A stretch of DNA of 64,000 nt from Allokutzneria sp. A3M-2-11 16 (GCF_024213555.1 NZ_JANAVO010000001.1:1922001-1986000), one strand, 5' to 3'; numbered from the stretch's first letter, positions 11,908-21,342 are shown. Made by a program: numbers and translations. Notes: generated by a model not told the origin, from the letters alone.

Positions 11908-12552
11908 GTGCGCGTTCTCGTCGTCGACAACTACGACAGCTTCGTCTACAACCTGGTGCAGTACCTGGCCCAGCTCGGCGCCGACTGCGTCGTGCAACGC
12001 AATGACGCGGTCGAGCTGGACCGGATCACCGACTTCGACGGGGTCCTGGTCAGCCCCGGCCCGGGCACCCCGGAGCGGGCGGGCTCCAGCATGGACGTGA
12101 TCCGGCGCTGCGCCGACGAGCGGCTGCCGATGCTCGGCGTCTGCCTCGGCCACCAGGCGCTCGGCGCGGCGTGGGGCGCCACGGTGGAGCGCGCCCCGGA
12201 ACTGCTGCACGGCAAGACCAGCCAGGTGCTGCACGGCAACGTGGGCGTGCTCGAAGGGCTGCCCAGCCCGTTCACCGCGACCCGGTACCACTCGCTGACT
12301 GTGCGCGAGGACACCATCCCGGACGAGTTCGAGGTCACCGGCCGCACGGAGTCCGGCATCGTGATGTCCATGCGCCACCGCGAGCTGCCGCTGCACGGCG
12401 TGCAGTTCCACCCGGAGTCGGTGCTCACCGAGGGCGGCCACCGGATGCTGGCGAACTGGATGGCCGTCGGCGGTCACCCCGTCGAGGAGACCAGGGTTCG
12501 TGAGCTGGAGGCGGGCATGCGCGCGCTCGCCGCGTCGGCGGCGCCGGTCTGA
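11908..12552 (+). CDS. pabA: aminodeoxychorismate/anthranilate synthase glutamine amidotransferase
   Basis: Class I glutamine amidotransferase (214 residues) that supplies ammonia to PabB or TrpE for folate or tryptophan synthesis. The nucleophile elbow is GVCLGHQALG (Cys at about residue 80), oxyanion-type motif SPGPGTP, and the His-Glu dyad lies in GVQFHPESVLTEGG. The PABA-type N-terminus VDNYDSFVYNLVQYL is intact. It sits between sortase and pknB as in mycobacteria (trpG/pabA locus); no synthase subunit is nearby, so whether PABA or anthranilate is served is undecided. The convergent gene's stop is 28 bases away. Confidence 0.93.
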   Translation: MRVLVVDNYDSFVYNLVQYLAQLGADCVVQRNDAVELDRITDFDGVLVSPGPGTPERAGSSMDVIRRCADERLPMLGVCLGHQALGAAWGATVERAPELLHGKTSQVLHGNVGVLEGLPSPFTATRYHSLTVREDTIPDEFEVTGRTESGIVMSMRHRELPLHGVQFHPESVLTEGGHRMLANWMAVGGHPVEETRVRELEAGMRALAASAAPV

Positions 12553-12556
12553 TCAT

Positions 12557-12585
12557 GTTTCACGTGAACCCAGCGCGGTTCACGT
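12557..12585. promoter_or_regulatory. parS-like site overlapping a hairpin
   Basis: GTTTCACGTGAACC (12557-12570) differs by one base from the actinobacterial ParB-binding parS sequence GTTTCACGTGAAAC. Its right half also forms a 9-base hairpin, ACGTGAACC / GGTTCACGT with a six-base loop, ending at 12585. The site lies between convergent pabA and the NTF2-like gene, in an origin-proximal region where parS sites cluster in actinobacteria. Confidence 0.5.
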
Positions 12586-12984
12586 CGTGCTGCGGATCGC
12601 CGCCCACGCCGACCGCAGCGGGTGCGTGTCGTAGATGATCCGCAGCTGCACGATCCGGCCGACGTCGTCGAGCTCGATCGTGTCGATGCAGTCGAAGCTC
12701 GTCTTCGTGCCGTCGCTCATCGTCCAGCCGTAGCGGAACTGCACGGCGACGCGGCGCGGGTCGTGCACGGAGACGAACAGGTCCTCCTGCACGATCTCCG
12801 AGCGCTGGGTGTCGGCGACCAGCTTCGGGTAGAACCGCGTGGCGGGCAGCGTGCCGTACAGCGGGGAGACCACGGTGCCGTTGCCGGTGAACAGGGCGAT
12901 CACCCCGTCGACGTCCGCGGCGGCGAGCAGTTCCAGGTAGCGCTCCACGGTCGCCCTGGCGCGCAGCACGGCATGGTCGGTCAT
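12580..12984 (-). CDS. NTF2-like (SnoaL / ketosteroid-isomerase type) protein
   Basis: A 134-residue single-domain protein of the cone-shaped NTF2-like fold: an N-terminal helix (RARATVERYLELLAAADVDGVIALF), then a beta-sheet ending RIVQLRIIYDTHPLRSAW. The sequence GNGTVVSPLYGTLPATRFYPKL is typical of SnoaL-like pockets. The fold can host isomerase, dehydratase or ligand binding; without a neighbour of known pathway the reaction is unknown. It is convergent with pabA and lies just outside the kinase operon terminator. Start at ATG 12984. Confidence 0.8.
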   Translation of the reverse strand: MTDHAVLRARATVERYLELLAAADVDGVIALFTGNGTVVSPLYGTLPATRFYPKLVADTQRSEIVQEDLFVSVHDPRRVAVQFRYGWTMSDGTKTSFDCIDTIELDDVGRIVQLRIIYDTHPLRSAWAAIRSTT

Positions 12985-13017
12985 GGCCCCAGAGACTACG
13001 AGCAATCCGGCACGAAA

Positions 13018-13052
13018 AGAGGGCCCGATCCACGATGTGGACCGGGCCCTCT
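13018..13052 (-). terminator. intrinsic terminator of the pknB operon
   Basis: Sixteen-base stem (AGAGGGCCCGATCCAC / GTGGACCGGGCCCTCT, one mismatch) with a GAT loop, and on the minus strand the hairpin runs into TTTTCG. It lies 12 bases past the pknB stop, a typical intrinsic terminator. Confidence 0.8.
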
Positions 13053-13063
13053 CCTGTCGGGGG

Positions 13064-14986
13064 TCAGCGTGAGCTGGACGTGCCTATCGTGCCGACCTGG
13101 ACGTCGATCGTGGCGGTCTTGCTGACCGACTGACCGCTCGCCGGAGTCTGGTCCTGGATCTTGCCGAGGTCCCAGGGGTTGTCCGGGGAGACCGGGGTCT
13201 GCTTGAACGTCCCGGTCCAGCCGTAGGTCGTGCGCAGCAGGCTCTCCGCGTCGCTGGGCTTCTTGCCCTCCAGGTTCGGCATCTTGAACTGGTCGCCCTT
13301 GGACACGGTGAGCGTGATCTTCGTGCCCTGCGCGAGCTTGCCGCTGCGCGGGGACTGGTCGATGACCTTGTCCTTGTCCTCGGCCGAGCTCTCGTTCTTC
13401 ACGTCGACGACGAACTTCAGGTCTTCGAGGGTCTTGCGCGCGGTCGCGATGTCCTGTCCGCGCACGTCGACGACCGACGACTTCTCCTGGACCTTGCCGA
13501 GGGTGATCTTCACCGAGTCGCCCTTGGCCGCGAACGTGCCCGGCTCCGGCGTCTGCTTGACCACCTTGTCGATCTGGGAGCTGTCCTCGGTCGCCTGGGA
13601 GTCCTGGGTCGGGTTGAGGACGAGCCCGGCCTCCTTGAGGAGCTTCTCCGCATCCGCGCTGGACTTGCCGAGCAGCGAGGGAACGGTGATCCGGTCCGGC
13701 CCGCTGCCGATCTTCAGGCGGACCTCGGAGCCCTTCTTGACCTTCGAGCCAGGAGTGGGCGAGCTGTCGACGACCTTGCCGAGCTCGTTCGCCGAGGACG
13801 AGGTCTGCTCGATGATCGGTTTCAGCCCGAGATCCCGCAGCTTCGTCTCGGCGGGCCCCTGCGCCATGGCCTTGAGGTCACTGGGAATGGTGACCTCGTC
13901 GGCGCTCTGCGGGCCGAACATCAGGCTGGAGATCCACACGGTGAGCGCGAGCACCGCGACGAACAGACCGACGAGCAGCGCGATCCTGGTCGCCCGCTTC
14001 CGCTTGGCGTCGCGGTCGTCGTCATCGTCGTCCGCGAGGGAGCTGGGCCGGTGCCGTCCGCTGCTGAGCACCTCGGTGGCCGACGAGCCCCTGCCCATCA
14101 TGGCGGTGCGCTCGTCCTCGCTCATCACCATGGGCGCCATCGGCCGCTGGCCGGAGAGCACGCGCACCAGGTCGCCGCGCATCTCGCCGGAGGACTGGTA
14201 GCGGTTGGCCGGGTTCTTGCTCATCGCCTTCAGCACGATGGCGTCGAGCACCTGCGGCACCTGCGGGTTCAGCGAGGACGGCGGCTTGGGCTCCTCGCGC
14301 ACGTGCTGGTAGGCCACGGCGACGGGCGAGTCACCGGTGAACGGCGGCTCCCCGGTGAGCAACTCGAAGAGCACGCACCCCGCTGCGTAGACATCGCTGC
14401 GGGCGTCCACGGCCTCACCACGGGCCTGCTCCGGCGAGAGGTACTGCGCCGTACCTATCACCGCCGCGGTCTGGGTCACCGCCGCCTGGCCGTCCGCGAC
14501 GGCCCGAGCGATGCCGAAGTCCATCACCTTGACCGCGCCGCCACGGGTGATCATCACGTTGGCGGGCTTGACGTCGCGGTGCACGATGCCGTGCCGGTGG
14601 CTGAAGTCCAGGGCCGCGCAGACGTCGGCCATGACCTCCATGGCCCGCCTGCCGTGCAGCGGCCCCTCGGTCTTCACGATGTCGCGGAGCGTCTTGCCGT
14701 CGACGAACTCCATGACGATGTACGGCAGCGGCCCGTGCTCGGTCTGTGTCTCGCCGGTGTCGTACACGGCCACGATCGCCGGGTGGTTCAAGGACGCGGC
14801 GTTCTGGGCCTCACGCCGGAAGCGGATCTGGAACTGCGGATCGCGGGCGAGGTCGGCGCGCAGCACCTTGATCGCGACGTCGCGGCCGAGGCGGACGTCC
14901 TTGCCCTTGTGGACTTCCGACATGCCGCCGTAGCCGAGCGTCTCACCCAGCTCGTAGCGGTTGGAGAGCAGTCGCGGAGTGCTCAT
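13064..14986 (-). CDS. pknB: serine/threonine protein kinase PknB with PASTA domains
   Basis: Transmembrane receptor-like kinase, 640 residues, central to cell-wall growth control. The N-terminal kinase domain has the GYGGMSEV glycine loop, HRDVKPANV catalytic loop and DFG, and an activation segment with TQTAAVIGT (phospho-Thr sites). A poly-Asp/KRKR juxtamembrane region precedes the membrane helix near residues 332-354. Outside the cell lie four PASTA repeats with the usual VPSLLG-, VDVRG-, MPNLEG-like starts. PASTA domains bind muropeptides or lipid II and, in mycobacteria, control PknB localisation. Last gene of the operon with pknA, pbpA and rodA. Confidence 0.96.
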   Translation of the reverse strand: MSTPRLLSNRYELGETLGYGGMSEVHKGKDVRLGRDVAIKVLRADLARDPQFQIRFRREAQNAASLNHPAIVAVYDTGETQTEHGPLPYIVMEFVDGKTLRDIVKTEGPLHGRRAMEVMADVCAALDFSHRHGIVHRDVKPANVMITRGGAVKVMDFGIARAVADGQAAVTQTAAVIGTAQYLSPEQARGEAVDARSDVYAAGCVLFELLTGEPPFTGDSPVAVAYQHVREEPKPPSSLNPQVPQVLDAIVLKAMSKNPANRYQSSGEMRGDLVRVLSGQRPMAPMVMSEDERTAMMGRGSSATEVLSSGRHRPSSLADDDDDDRDAKRKRATRIALLVGLFVAVLALTVWISSLMFGPQSADEVTIPSDLKAMAQGPAETKLRDLGLKPIIEQTSSSANELGKVVDSSPTPGSKVKKGSEVRLKIGSGPDRITVPSLLGKSSADAEKLLKEAGLVLNPTQDSQATEDSSQIDKVVKQTPEPGTFAAKGDSVKITLGKVQEKSSVVDVRGQDIATARKTLEDLKFVVDVKNESSAEDKDKVIDQSPRSGKLAQGTKITLTVSKGDQFKMPNLEGKKPSDAESLLRTTYGWTGTFKQTPVSPDNPWDLGKIQDQTPASGQSVSKTATIDVQVGTIGTSSSR

Positions 14987-15057
14987 CGGTGCGTCGTCCC
15001 ACTCCTCGTCAAGAAACTTCTCATCATGCTTACTGTCTGTCCTCGACCCGACACGCG

Positions 15058-16530
15058 TTAGCCACCCGGTTCAGATTCACAACGGAGTGTGATTCGGTCA
15101 CCGACCCGCACCTGTCCGGATGGCACCATCTCAGTGACGGTGCACCGGCTCAGATCGGTTGGCTGGTTACCGGACTCGTTTCGGGTGACAGAGTCAATGC
15201 CCAACCGGGTCAGCTTGGCAACTGCCTCACTTGCCGGCCGGTTCACGAACTCGTTGTCGTCGATCGGTACCAGAGTGCCCGGTCGCGATCCGTTGTCGCG
15301 CGTGGGGTGGGCGGTGGGTGACGGATGACCGCCCTGGGCAGCGCTGTCCAGCGTCATGCGCGGGTAGGACGGTTCGCGCAGCAACCACACGCTCAACCCG
15401 ATCAGCACGACCACGAGCAGGATGATCACCACCCAGAGCCCGATCCGACGGGGTTTCCCGCCAGGCGGCAAGGGCATACCGTGCGGCGGGTAGCCGCCGG
15501 GCGCCGGGCCGAGCGAGATCATCGCCTGGCCGCCCATCGGGGTGCCGCCGTGGTGCGGCGGCTGCTGGAGCCCGTGCTGCGGCGACGGCTGGGGGAGCTG
15601 CGGCGGGATCACCGGTGCCGCCATCAGCGGAACGCCCGTCACCGGGGTCACCGCCGCGCTGGACATGCTCAGTCCGGACGGCGGCGGCAGCGGCAGCCCG
15701 GCCCGGATCGCGGCGACCGCGCTCGCGAACTCCCCGCCGCTGCGGTAGCGCTGCCACGGGTCCTTCACCAGGGTCGCCTCGACCAGCGCGCGGGCGTGGT
15801 GCGGTACGTCCGGCGGCAGCGGCGGCGGCACGTCCCGGATGTGCATCATCGCGACGGTCACCGCGTTGTCGGACAGGAACGGCCGGTGCCCGGCGAGGCA
15901 CTCGTAGCCGACCACGGCCAGCGAGTACACGTCGCTCGCCGGCTCGGCCTCGCTGCCGAGCGCCTGCTCCGGGGCGATGTAGTGGGCGGTGCCCATGACC
16001 ATGCCGGAGCGGGTCACCGGCGCGGCGTCGGCGGCCTTGGCGATGCCGAAGTCGGTCAGCTTCACCTTCCCGGACGGGGTCACCAGGATGTTGCCCGGCT
16101 TCACGTCGCGGTGCACGAACCCGCGCTCGTGCGCGGCCTGCAGCGCCTCGCCCGCCTGCTCCAGCACGTCCAGCGCGCGGTCGGCGGCCAGCCTGCCCTC
16201 CCTGGCCAGGATGGTGGCCAACGGCTCGCCCTCGACCAGCTCCATCACCAGGTAGGCGGTGTCCTCGGGGCCGTCCGGCACCGCGGCCGTCTCGCCGTAG
16301 TCGTGCACCGAGGCGATGCCGGGGTGGTTCAGCGAGGCCGTCATCCGGGCCTCGCTGCGGAAGCGGTGCAGGAACTCCGCGTCCCCGCAGAGCTCCGCCT
16401 TGAGCACCTTCACCGCGACCCTGCGGTCCAGCCGCGTGTCCGCCGCCTCCCAGACCTCGCCCATCCCGCCCACGGCGATGCGCCTGCCGAGCCGGTAGCG
16501 GTCGGCGAGCAACTGGCCGGAGGTGAGCAC
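15058..16530 (-). CDS. pknA: serine/threonine protein kinase PknA with a PASTA-like ectodomain
   Basis: Membrane Ser/Thr kinase, 490 residues, starting at GTG 16530 four bases after the pbpA stop. Kinase motifs: GGMGEV loop, [19 protein letters not shown] Pro/Gly-rich linker (280-370) leads to a membrane helix ([21 protein letters not shown]). Mycobacterial PknA has only a short outside tail; this one has about 100 external residues ending in a single PASTA-like unit ([20 protein letters not shown] through [11 protein letters not shown]) with two cysteines that could pair. PknA and PknB jointly regulate growth and division. Co-operonic with pknB downstream. Confidence 0.93.
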   Translation of the reverse strand: MLTSGQLLADRYRLGRRIAVGGMGEVWEAADTRLDRRVAVKVLKAELCGDAEFLHRFRSEARMTASLNHPGIASVHDYGETAAVPDGPEDTAYLVMELVEGEPLATILAREGRLAADRALDVLEQAGEALQAAHERGFVHRDVKPGNILVTPSGKVKLTDFGIAKAADAAPVTRSGMVMGTAHYIAPEQALGSEAEPASDVYSLAVVGYECLAGHRPFLSDNAVTVAMMHIRDVPPPLPPDVPHHARALVEATLVKDPWQRYRSGGEFASAVAAIRAGLPLPPPSGLSMSSAAVTPVTGVPLMAAPVIPPQLPQPSPQHGLQQPPHHGGTPMGGQAMISLGPAPGGYPPHGMPLPPGGKPRRIGLWVVIILLVVVLIGLSVWLLREPSYPRMTLDSAAQGGHPSPTAHPTRDNGSRPGTLVPIDDNEFVNRPASEAVAKLTRLGIDSVTRNESGNQPTDLSRCTVTEMVPSGQVRVGDRITLRCESEPGG

Positions 16531-16533
16531 GAC

Positions 16534-18006
16534 TCAGCCACCTTCCAGCCCGGCGCGGATGACCGCGCGGCCGATCGGTGCCGCGACGGAACCGCCGGTC
16601 GCCTCCAGGCCGCGGTCGCCGCCGTCCTCGACCATCACCACGACCGCGATCTTCGGCTTGTCGGCCGGGGCGAAGGCCACGTACCAGGCATGCGGCTTGG
16701 TCAGCTTCGGGTTGGCCCCGTGCTCCGCCGTCCCGGTCTTGGAGGCGATGGTGACGCCGGAGATCTTGCCGGGGCCGGTGGTGCGCTCCTCGGACTTGAT
16801 CATCATCTGCTTGAGCGTCTCGGCGGAGCTCGCCGACATCGCGCGCTCGGCCTGCTTGGGCTCGATCTCGTCGAGCACGCTCACGTCGTGGGTGACGATC
16901 CGCTTCTTCAGCTGCGGTTCCATCCGCATGCCGCCGTTGGCGATGGTCGCGGCGATCATGACGTCCTGCAGCGGGGTCAGCTTCACGTCGCGCTGGCCGA
17001 TGCCGGTCTGGAACAGCGCGGCGTCGTCCGGGATGTCCCCGAGCGAGGACGGCACCACGCTCATCGGGATCTTCAGGTCCTGCTCGCCGATGCCGAACTT
17101 CTTGGCCTGGTTGCGCAGCTTGGTCTCGCCCAGCTGACCCGCCAGCTCGGCGAAGGCGGTGTTGCAGGAGCGGGCCAGCGCCTCCTCCAGCGAGGCGGTG
17201 GCGGCGGACCCGCACTTGTTGCCGTCGAAGTTCTCCAGCCGCGTCCTGGTGCCCGGCAGCTGGATGTTCGGCGCGGCGGTGAGCTGGTGGTCCTTGCCCA
17301 TCCCGTTCTCCAGCGCCGCGGCGGCGAGCACCAGCTTGAACGTCGACCCCGGCGGGTAGTTCTCCGAGATCGTCCGGTTCAGCATCGGCTTGTCTTTGTC
17401 GTCGTTGAGCTCGACCCAGGCCTTCTGCCGGGCGCTGGAGTCGTGCGTCGCGATCCGGTTCGGGTCGTAGGACGGCGTGCTGACCATGCCGAGGATCTCG
17501 CCGGTGTCCGGCCGCAGCGCCACGACGGAGCCGGTGAAGCCCTTGTCCGTCATCTGCTTGTACGCGGCTTCCTGGACCTTCGGGTTGACCGTCGTCTCGA
17601 CGTTGGCGCCCTTGGGGTCTCGGCCGGTGATCAGGTCGGAGAGCCTGCGCACGAACAGCGCGCTGTCCGTGCCGTTGAGGATCGGGTTCTCCGCCTTCTC
17701 CAGCTGGGTGGGCGAGTAGCTCACCGAGTAGAAGCCGGTGACCGGCGCGTAGGCCGGGCCGTTCGGGTACTTGCGGAGGAAGCGCAGCTTGGTGTTGTTG
17801 GTTTCCTCGGAGGTGGCGATCACCCCGCCACCGGCGACGATGATCTTCCCGCGCTCCCTGGAGTACTCCTCGTAGAGCACCCGCTGGTTGCGCGGGTCGT
17901 TGCGGTAGTCGTCGCTCTTGATCACCTGCACGTAGGTGGTGTTGGCCAGCAGCAGGACGATCATGCCCATCATCGCGAGCGCGACCCGGCGCAGGGGAGT
18001 GTTCAT
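16534..18006 (-). CDS. pbpA: penicillin-binding protein 2 (PbpA), class B transpeptidase
   Basis: Monofunctional class B PBP, 490 residues, cross-linking peptidoglycan. One N-terminal membrane helix (RVALAMMGMIVLLLANTTYV), then the dimerisation/pedestal region and the transpeptidase. Catalytic motifs: GSTFKLV (SXXK, nucleophile serine), SCNTAF (SXN) and SKTGTAEHG (KTG). It partners with RodA, whose gene overlaps it by four bases (ATGA). The operon order rodA-pbpA-pknA-pknB is the conserved mycobacterial one. Start at ATG 18006. Confidence 0.95.
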   Translation of the reverse strand: MNTPLRRVALAMMGMIVLLLANTTYVQVIKSDDYRNDPRNQRVLYEEYSRERGKIIVAGGGVIATSEETNNTKLRFLRKYPNGPAYAPVTGFYSVSYSPTQLEKAENPILNGTDSALFVRRLSDLITGRDPKGANVETTVNPKVQEAAYKQMTDKGFTGSVVALRPDTGEILGMVSTPSYDPNRIATHDSSARQKAWVELNDDKDKPMLNRTISENYPPGSTFKLVLAAAALENGMGKDHQLTAAPNIQLPGTRTRLENFDGNKCGSAATASLEEALARSCNTAFAELAGQLGETKLRNQAKKFGIGEQDLKIPMSVVPSSLGDIPDDAALFQTGIGQRDVKLTPLQDVMIAATIANGGMRMEPQLKKRIVTHDVSVLDEIEPKQAERAMSASSAETLKQMMIKSEERTTGPGKISGVTIASKTGTAEHGANPKLTKPHAWYVAFAPADKPKIAVVVMVEDGGDRGLEATGGSVAAPIGRAVIRAGLEGG

Positions 18007-19469
18007 GTCGGACGCTCCACGAGCACGGTGCTGGCCTCCGCGATCGGTGCCTGCTGGGGCTTGGGCCCCTTCGGGGTTTGCGGTGCGGGACGCCGGGCGG
18101 CGTCGGAGATCCGCAGCAGCAACGCGATCGCCGCGTAGTTGGCGATCAGCGAGGAGCCGCCGTGGGAGAGGAACGGGGCGGTCAGACCGGTCAGCGGGAT
18201 CAGCTTGGTGACACCGCCGACGACGATGAACACCTGCCAGCACACCGCGAATGCCAGGCCGCCCGCGAGGAGCTTGCCGAAGGTGTCGCGTACCGCGAGC
18301 GCGCTGCGCAGGCCGCGCATCACCAGCAACAGGTAGATGATCAGCAGCGCGGCCAGGCCGATGAAGCCGAACTCCTCGCCGATCGCGGCGATGATGAAGT
18401 CGCTCTGCGAGAAGGTGACCAGCTCCGGCCGCCCGGCGCCGAGGCCGGTGCCGCCGAGCCCGCCGGTGCCGAGGCTGAACAGGGACTGGCTGATCTGGTT
18501 GCCCTTGCCGAAGTAGTCGGCGAACGGGTCGAGCCAGGTCTGCACGCGGACCTGCACGTGGCCGAAGAGCTGGTAGGCGATCAGGCAGCCGCCGATGAAG
18601 AAGGTCAGACCGATGACCAGCCAGGCGACCCGCTCGGTGGCGATGTAGAGCATCACCAGCACGATGCCGAAGAACAGCAGCGAGGTGCCCAGGTCCTTCT
18701 CCAGCACCAGCACGCCGACTGAGAGCGCCCAGGCCACGAGCAGCGGGGCGAGGTCGCGGGCCCTCGGCAGCTCCATCCCGGCGAAGCGGCGCCCGGCGGC
18801 CATGAACAGGTCGCGCTTGGACACCAGGAACGCCGCGAAGAAGATCAGCAACAGGATCTTGGCGAACTCACCGGGCTGGATCGACCCGAGGCCGGGCAGC
18901 CGCAGCCAGATCTTCGCGCCGTTGACCTCGGAGAGGCTGGACGGCAGCAGACCGGGCAGCGCGAGCGCGATCAGGCCGACGAGCCCGGCGGTGTAGCCGT
19001 ACTTCGCCAGCATCCGGTGGTCCTTGACCAGCCACATCACCACGGCGAAGACCACGAGGCCCGCCGCGGTCCACACCACCTGCTTCGGCGCGGACTCGCT
19101 CGGGACGAACCGCTGCAGGTCCTTGGCCCGCTGGATCACCGCCGGGTCGAGCCGGTTGATCATGACGAGCCCGAGCCCGTTGACCAGCGCGACGCACGGC
19201 AGGATCAGCGGGTCCGCGTACGGCGCCCACTTGCGCACCGCGAGGTGGGCCAGGCCGAACAGGGCCATGAACGCCACGCCGTAGTACAGGATCTGGCGGG
19301 TGAGCTCCTGCTCCTGGTTGCCGTCGGCGATCGCCAGCGCGAGGGTCACCAGCCCGGCGGCGAAGCCGAGCATGGCCAGCTCGGTACCGCGCCGCGTCTG
19401 CACCTGCGGTGCCTGGGGCGTGCTGACCGGCCCCAGGCTGGGGTTGGTCCCGGCTGCCGGACGCCCCAT
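18003..19469 (-). CDS. rodA: RodA (SEDS-family peptidoglycan polymerase)
   Basis: Polytopic membrane protein, 488 residues with about ten membrane segments, the SEDS glycosyltransferase that polymerises lipid II with PbpA. The hallmark C-terminal block includes ERVAWLVIGLTFFIGGCLI and, further along, GGTGLGAGRPELVTFSQSDFIIAAIGEEFG, with the catalytic loop residues of RodA/FtsW. The first 30 residues are a Pro/Thr-rich cytoplasmic extension. ATG 19469 overlaps the pstP stop; the 3' end overlaps pbpA. It is the rod-elongation, not the FtsW, branch on gene context. Confidence 0.95.
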   Translation of the reverse strand: MGRPAAGTNPSLGPVSTPQAPQVQTRRGTELAMLGFAAGLVTLALAIADGNQEQELTRQILYYGVAFMALFGLAHLAVRKWAPYADPLILPCVALVNGLGLVMINRLDPAVIQRAKDLQRFVPSESAPKQVVWTAAGLVVFAVVMWLVKDHRMLAKYGYTAGLVGLIALALPGLLPSSLSEVNGAKIWLRLPGLGSIQPGEFAKILLLIFFAAFLVSKRDLFMAAGRRFAGMELPRARDLAPLLVAWALSVGVLVLEKDLGTSLLFFGIVLVMLYIATERVAWLVIGLTFFIGGCLIAYQLFGHVQVRVQTWLDPFADYFGKGNQISQSLFSLGTGGLGGTGLGAGRPELVTFSQSDFIIAAIGEEFGFIGLAALLIIYLLLVMRGLRSALAVRDTFGKLLAGGLAFAVCWQVFIVVGGVTKLIPLTGLTAPFLSHGGSSLIANYAAIALLLRISDAARRPAPQTPKGPKPQQAPIAEASTVLVERPT

Positions 19470-20884
19470 CAGCCCACCGTCCGGCAGTCCACACCCGGCG
19501 TCGGCTTGGGCGTCAGCGACGGCTGCGGATTGTTCGGGTCGGGGTTGTTCGGGTCGACCGGCGTCGTCGTGGTGGTCGGCGGGGGCTGCGATCCGCTCGG
19601 GTTCGTCGGGTTCGTCGGATTCGGCAGCTGGCCGAGGCCGCCTGCCGGGCACACGGGCAGCAGCCAGTCCAACCGCAGCCTGCGGACCGCCATCCTGGCG
19701 CCCTCGATGCCGTCGACGTTGTCGTTGGTGATGCCGTTGCGCACCAGGTCCTTGCCGAGGTTCTTGAGGTCCTTGAGCGAGACCTCCTCGCACGGCTGGG
19801 CCGCGTCCGGAGCGCAGGAGCCCTCGACCTCGCGCTGCAGCTTGAAGCCGAGCACGTCGCCGCGGAGGCCCTGGAAGATCGCGACCTTCTCCTGCTCGTT
19901 CACCCCGACGTAGTACTGCTGGAGCACCCACCACCTGAGCACGAAGCCACCGCCCGCGAGCAGCGCGAGCACCAGCAGCGTGATCAGGAAACCGCGCAGC
20001 TTGCTCCTGCGCTTCGGCGGCGGGGGAGTCTCCATGGCCACCCGCTGCGGCGCGTTGTTGCGCTGCGGGTTGATGGCGCTGGCCCGCGCGGCCGGGGTGT
20101 CCGGCGGCGGCGGGTCCTCGCTGCCGTCTCCCGCGGCACCGCCGACGATCGGGTCGTTCTCGCCGTAGTCGACGTCGACCACGTCCGCGACGATGCACGT
20201 GACGTTGTCCGGTCCGCCGCTGCGCAGCGCCAGCTCGATGAGCCGGTCGGCGCACGCCTGCGGATCGGGGATGCGCATCGCGTCGTCGAGGGTCTCCTGG
20301 CTCACCGGCCCGGACAGGCCGTCCGAGCAGAGCAGGAACCGGTCACCCGCGCGCGCCTCCCGGATCGCGAAGCTCGGCTCCACCTCGTGCCCGGTCAGGG
20401 CCCGCAGCAGCAGTGAGCGCTGCGGATGGGTGGTCGCCTCCTCCTCGGTGATCCGGCCCTCGTCGATCAACGACTGGACGAAGGTGTCGTCGTGGGTGAT
20501 CTGGGAGAAGACGCCGTCGCGCAACAGGTACGCGCGCGAGTCACCGACGTGCACCAGGCCGAGTTTGTTCCCGGCGAACAGGACGGCGGTGAGCGTTGTG
20601 CCCATGCCCTCCAGTTCGGGGTCGGTCTGCACGAGTTCCGAGATGGCCGCGTTTCCCGCGATCACCGCATCCCGGAGTTGGCTGATCAGGTCGTCGCCCG
20701 GCTCGTCGTCGTCGAGGGGGGCCATCGCGGCGATGACGACCTTGCTCGCGACTTCACCGGCGGCATGGCCACCCATGCCGTCGGCGAGTGCGAGCACACG
20801 GGGGCCCGCGTACACGGAGTCTTGGTTGTTGGAACGCACCAAGCCCCGGTCGCTCCGGGCCGCATAACGAAGGACGAGGGTCAT
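19469..20884 (-). CDS. pstP: PP2C-type protein serine/threonine phosphatase PstP
   Basis: Membrane-bound PP2C phosphatase, 471 residues, which dephosphorylates PknA/PknB substrates. Metal-binding motifs RSNNQDSVYAG, ADGMGGHAAGEVAS, SDGLSG and GGPDNVT are all present in the first 235 residues. A proline-rich linker leads to a membrane helix (LRGFLITLLVLALLAGGGFVL). The external 170-residue C-terminal domain ends with a low-complexity NPTNP-, PVDPNNPDPNNPQP-type tail and GVDCRTVG. Both ends overlap neighbours (fhaB and rodA) by one to four bases, so expression is coupled. Confidence 0.95.
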   Translation of the reverse strand: MTLVLRYAARSDRGLVRSNNQDSVYAGPRVLALADGMGGHAAGEVASKVVIAAMAPLDDDEPGDDLISQLRDAVIAGNAAISELVQTDPELEGMGTTLTAVLFAGNKLGLVHVGDSRAYLLRDGVFSQITHDDTFVQSLIDEGRITEEEATTHPQRSLLLRALTGHEVEPSFAIREARAGDRFLLCSDGLSGPVSQETLDDAMRIPDPQACADRLIELALRSGGPDNVTCIVADVVDVDYGENDPIVGGAAGDGSEDPPPPDTPAARASAINPQRNNAPQRVAMETPPPPKRRSKLRGFLITLLVLALLAGGGFVLRWWVLQQYYVGVNEQEKVAIFQGLRGDVLGFKLQREVEGSCAPDAAQPCEEVSLKDLKNLGKDLVRNGITNDNVDGIEGARMAVRRLRLDWLLPVCPAGGLGQLPNPTNPTNPSGSQPPPTTTTTPVDPNNPDPNNPQPSLTPKPTPGVDCRTVG

Positions 20885-21342
20885 GAACGCAGCTCGATCA
20901 CCGTCTTACCGATACGGATCGGTACGCCGAGCGGGACCCGGACGGGTGCCGTGACCTTCGCCCGGTCTAGATATGTGCCGTTGGTGGAGCCTAGATCCTC
21001 GACGTACCAGTCCGTTCCCCGGAGGGACAACCGGGCGTGCCGCGTCGAGGCGTAGTCGTCGTCGAGCACGACGGTGGAGTCGTCCGCGCGGCCGATCAAG
21101 ATCGGCCGCCCGTCGAGGGAGATCCTGGTCCCCGCCAGCGCTCCGTGCGTGACGACGAGCTGACGTGGTTGTTTGCCACGGGCCTGCTGCTTCCCGGAGG
21201 AGCGGCGGAACCCTGGCATGGAGACCCGGATGCCGGATGCGGCGTACAGGTCGGAGCGGACGACACGCAGCGCAGCCAACACGAACAACCAGAGCAGGGC
21301 AAGGAACCCTGCTCTGGTCAGCTGCATCACCAGATCTGGCAC
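20881..21342 (-). CDS. fhaB: FHA-domain protein FhaB (FipA-like)
   Basis: Membrane-anchored forkhead-associated protein of 153 residues. Start at GTG 21342 chosen because it aligns with mycobacterial FhaB, whose length is about 155. One N-terminal helix (LVMQLTRAGFLALLWLFVLAALRV), then the FHA domain with ILIGRADDSTVVLDDDYASTRHARLS, DLGSTNGTYLDRAKV and IRIGKT. It binds phosphothreonine made by PknA/PknB and, in mycobacteria (as FipA), bridges FtsZ and FtsQ at the septum. Its ATG-side overlaps pstP. Confidence 0.95.
   Translation of the reverse strand: MPDLVMQLTRAGFLALLWLFVLAALRVVRSDLYAASGIRVSMPGFRRSSGKQQARGKQPRQLVVTHGALAGTRISLDGRPILIGRADDSTVVLDDDYASTRHARLSLRGTDWYVEDLGSTNGTYLDRAKVTAPVRVPLGVPIRIGKTVIELRS

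Noticed and set aside
15325-18138. A 937-residue plus-strand frame opposite pknA and pbpA
   Set aside because: Antisense shadow: the minus strand carries complete kinase and PBP motifs and the plus frame has none.
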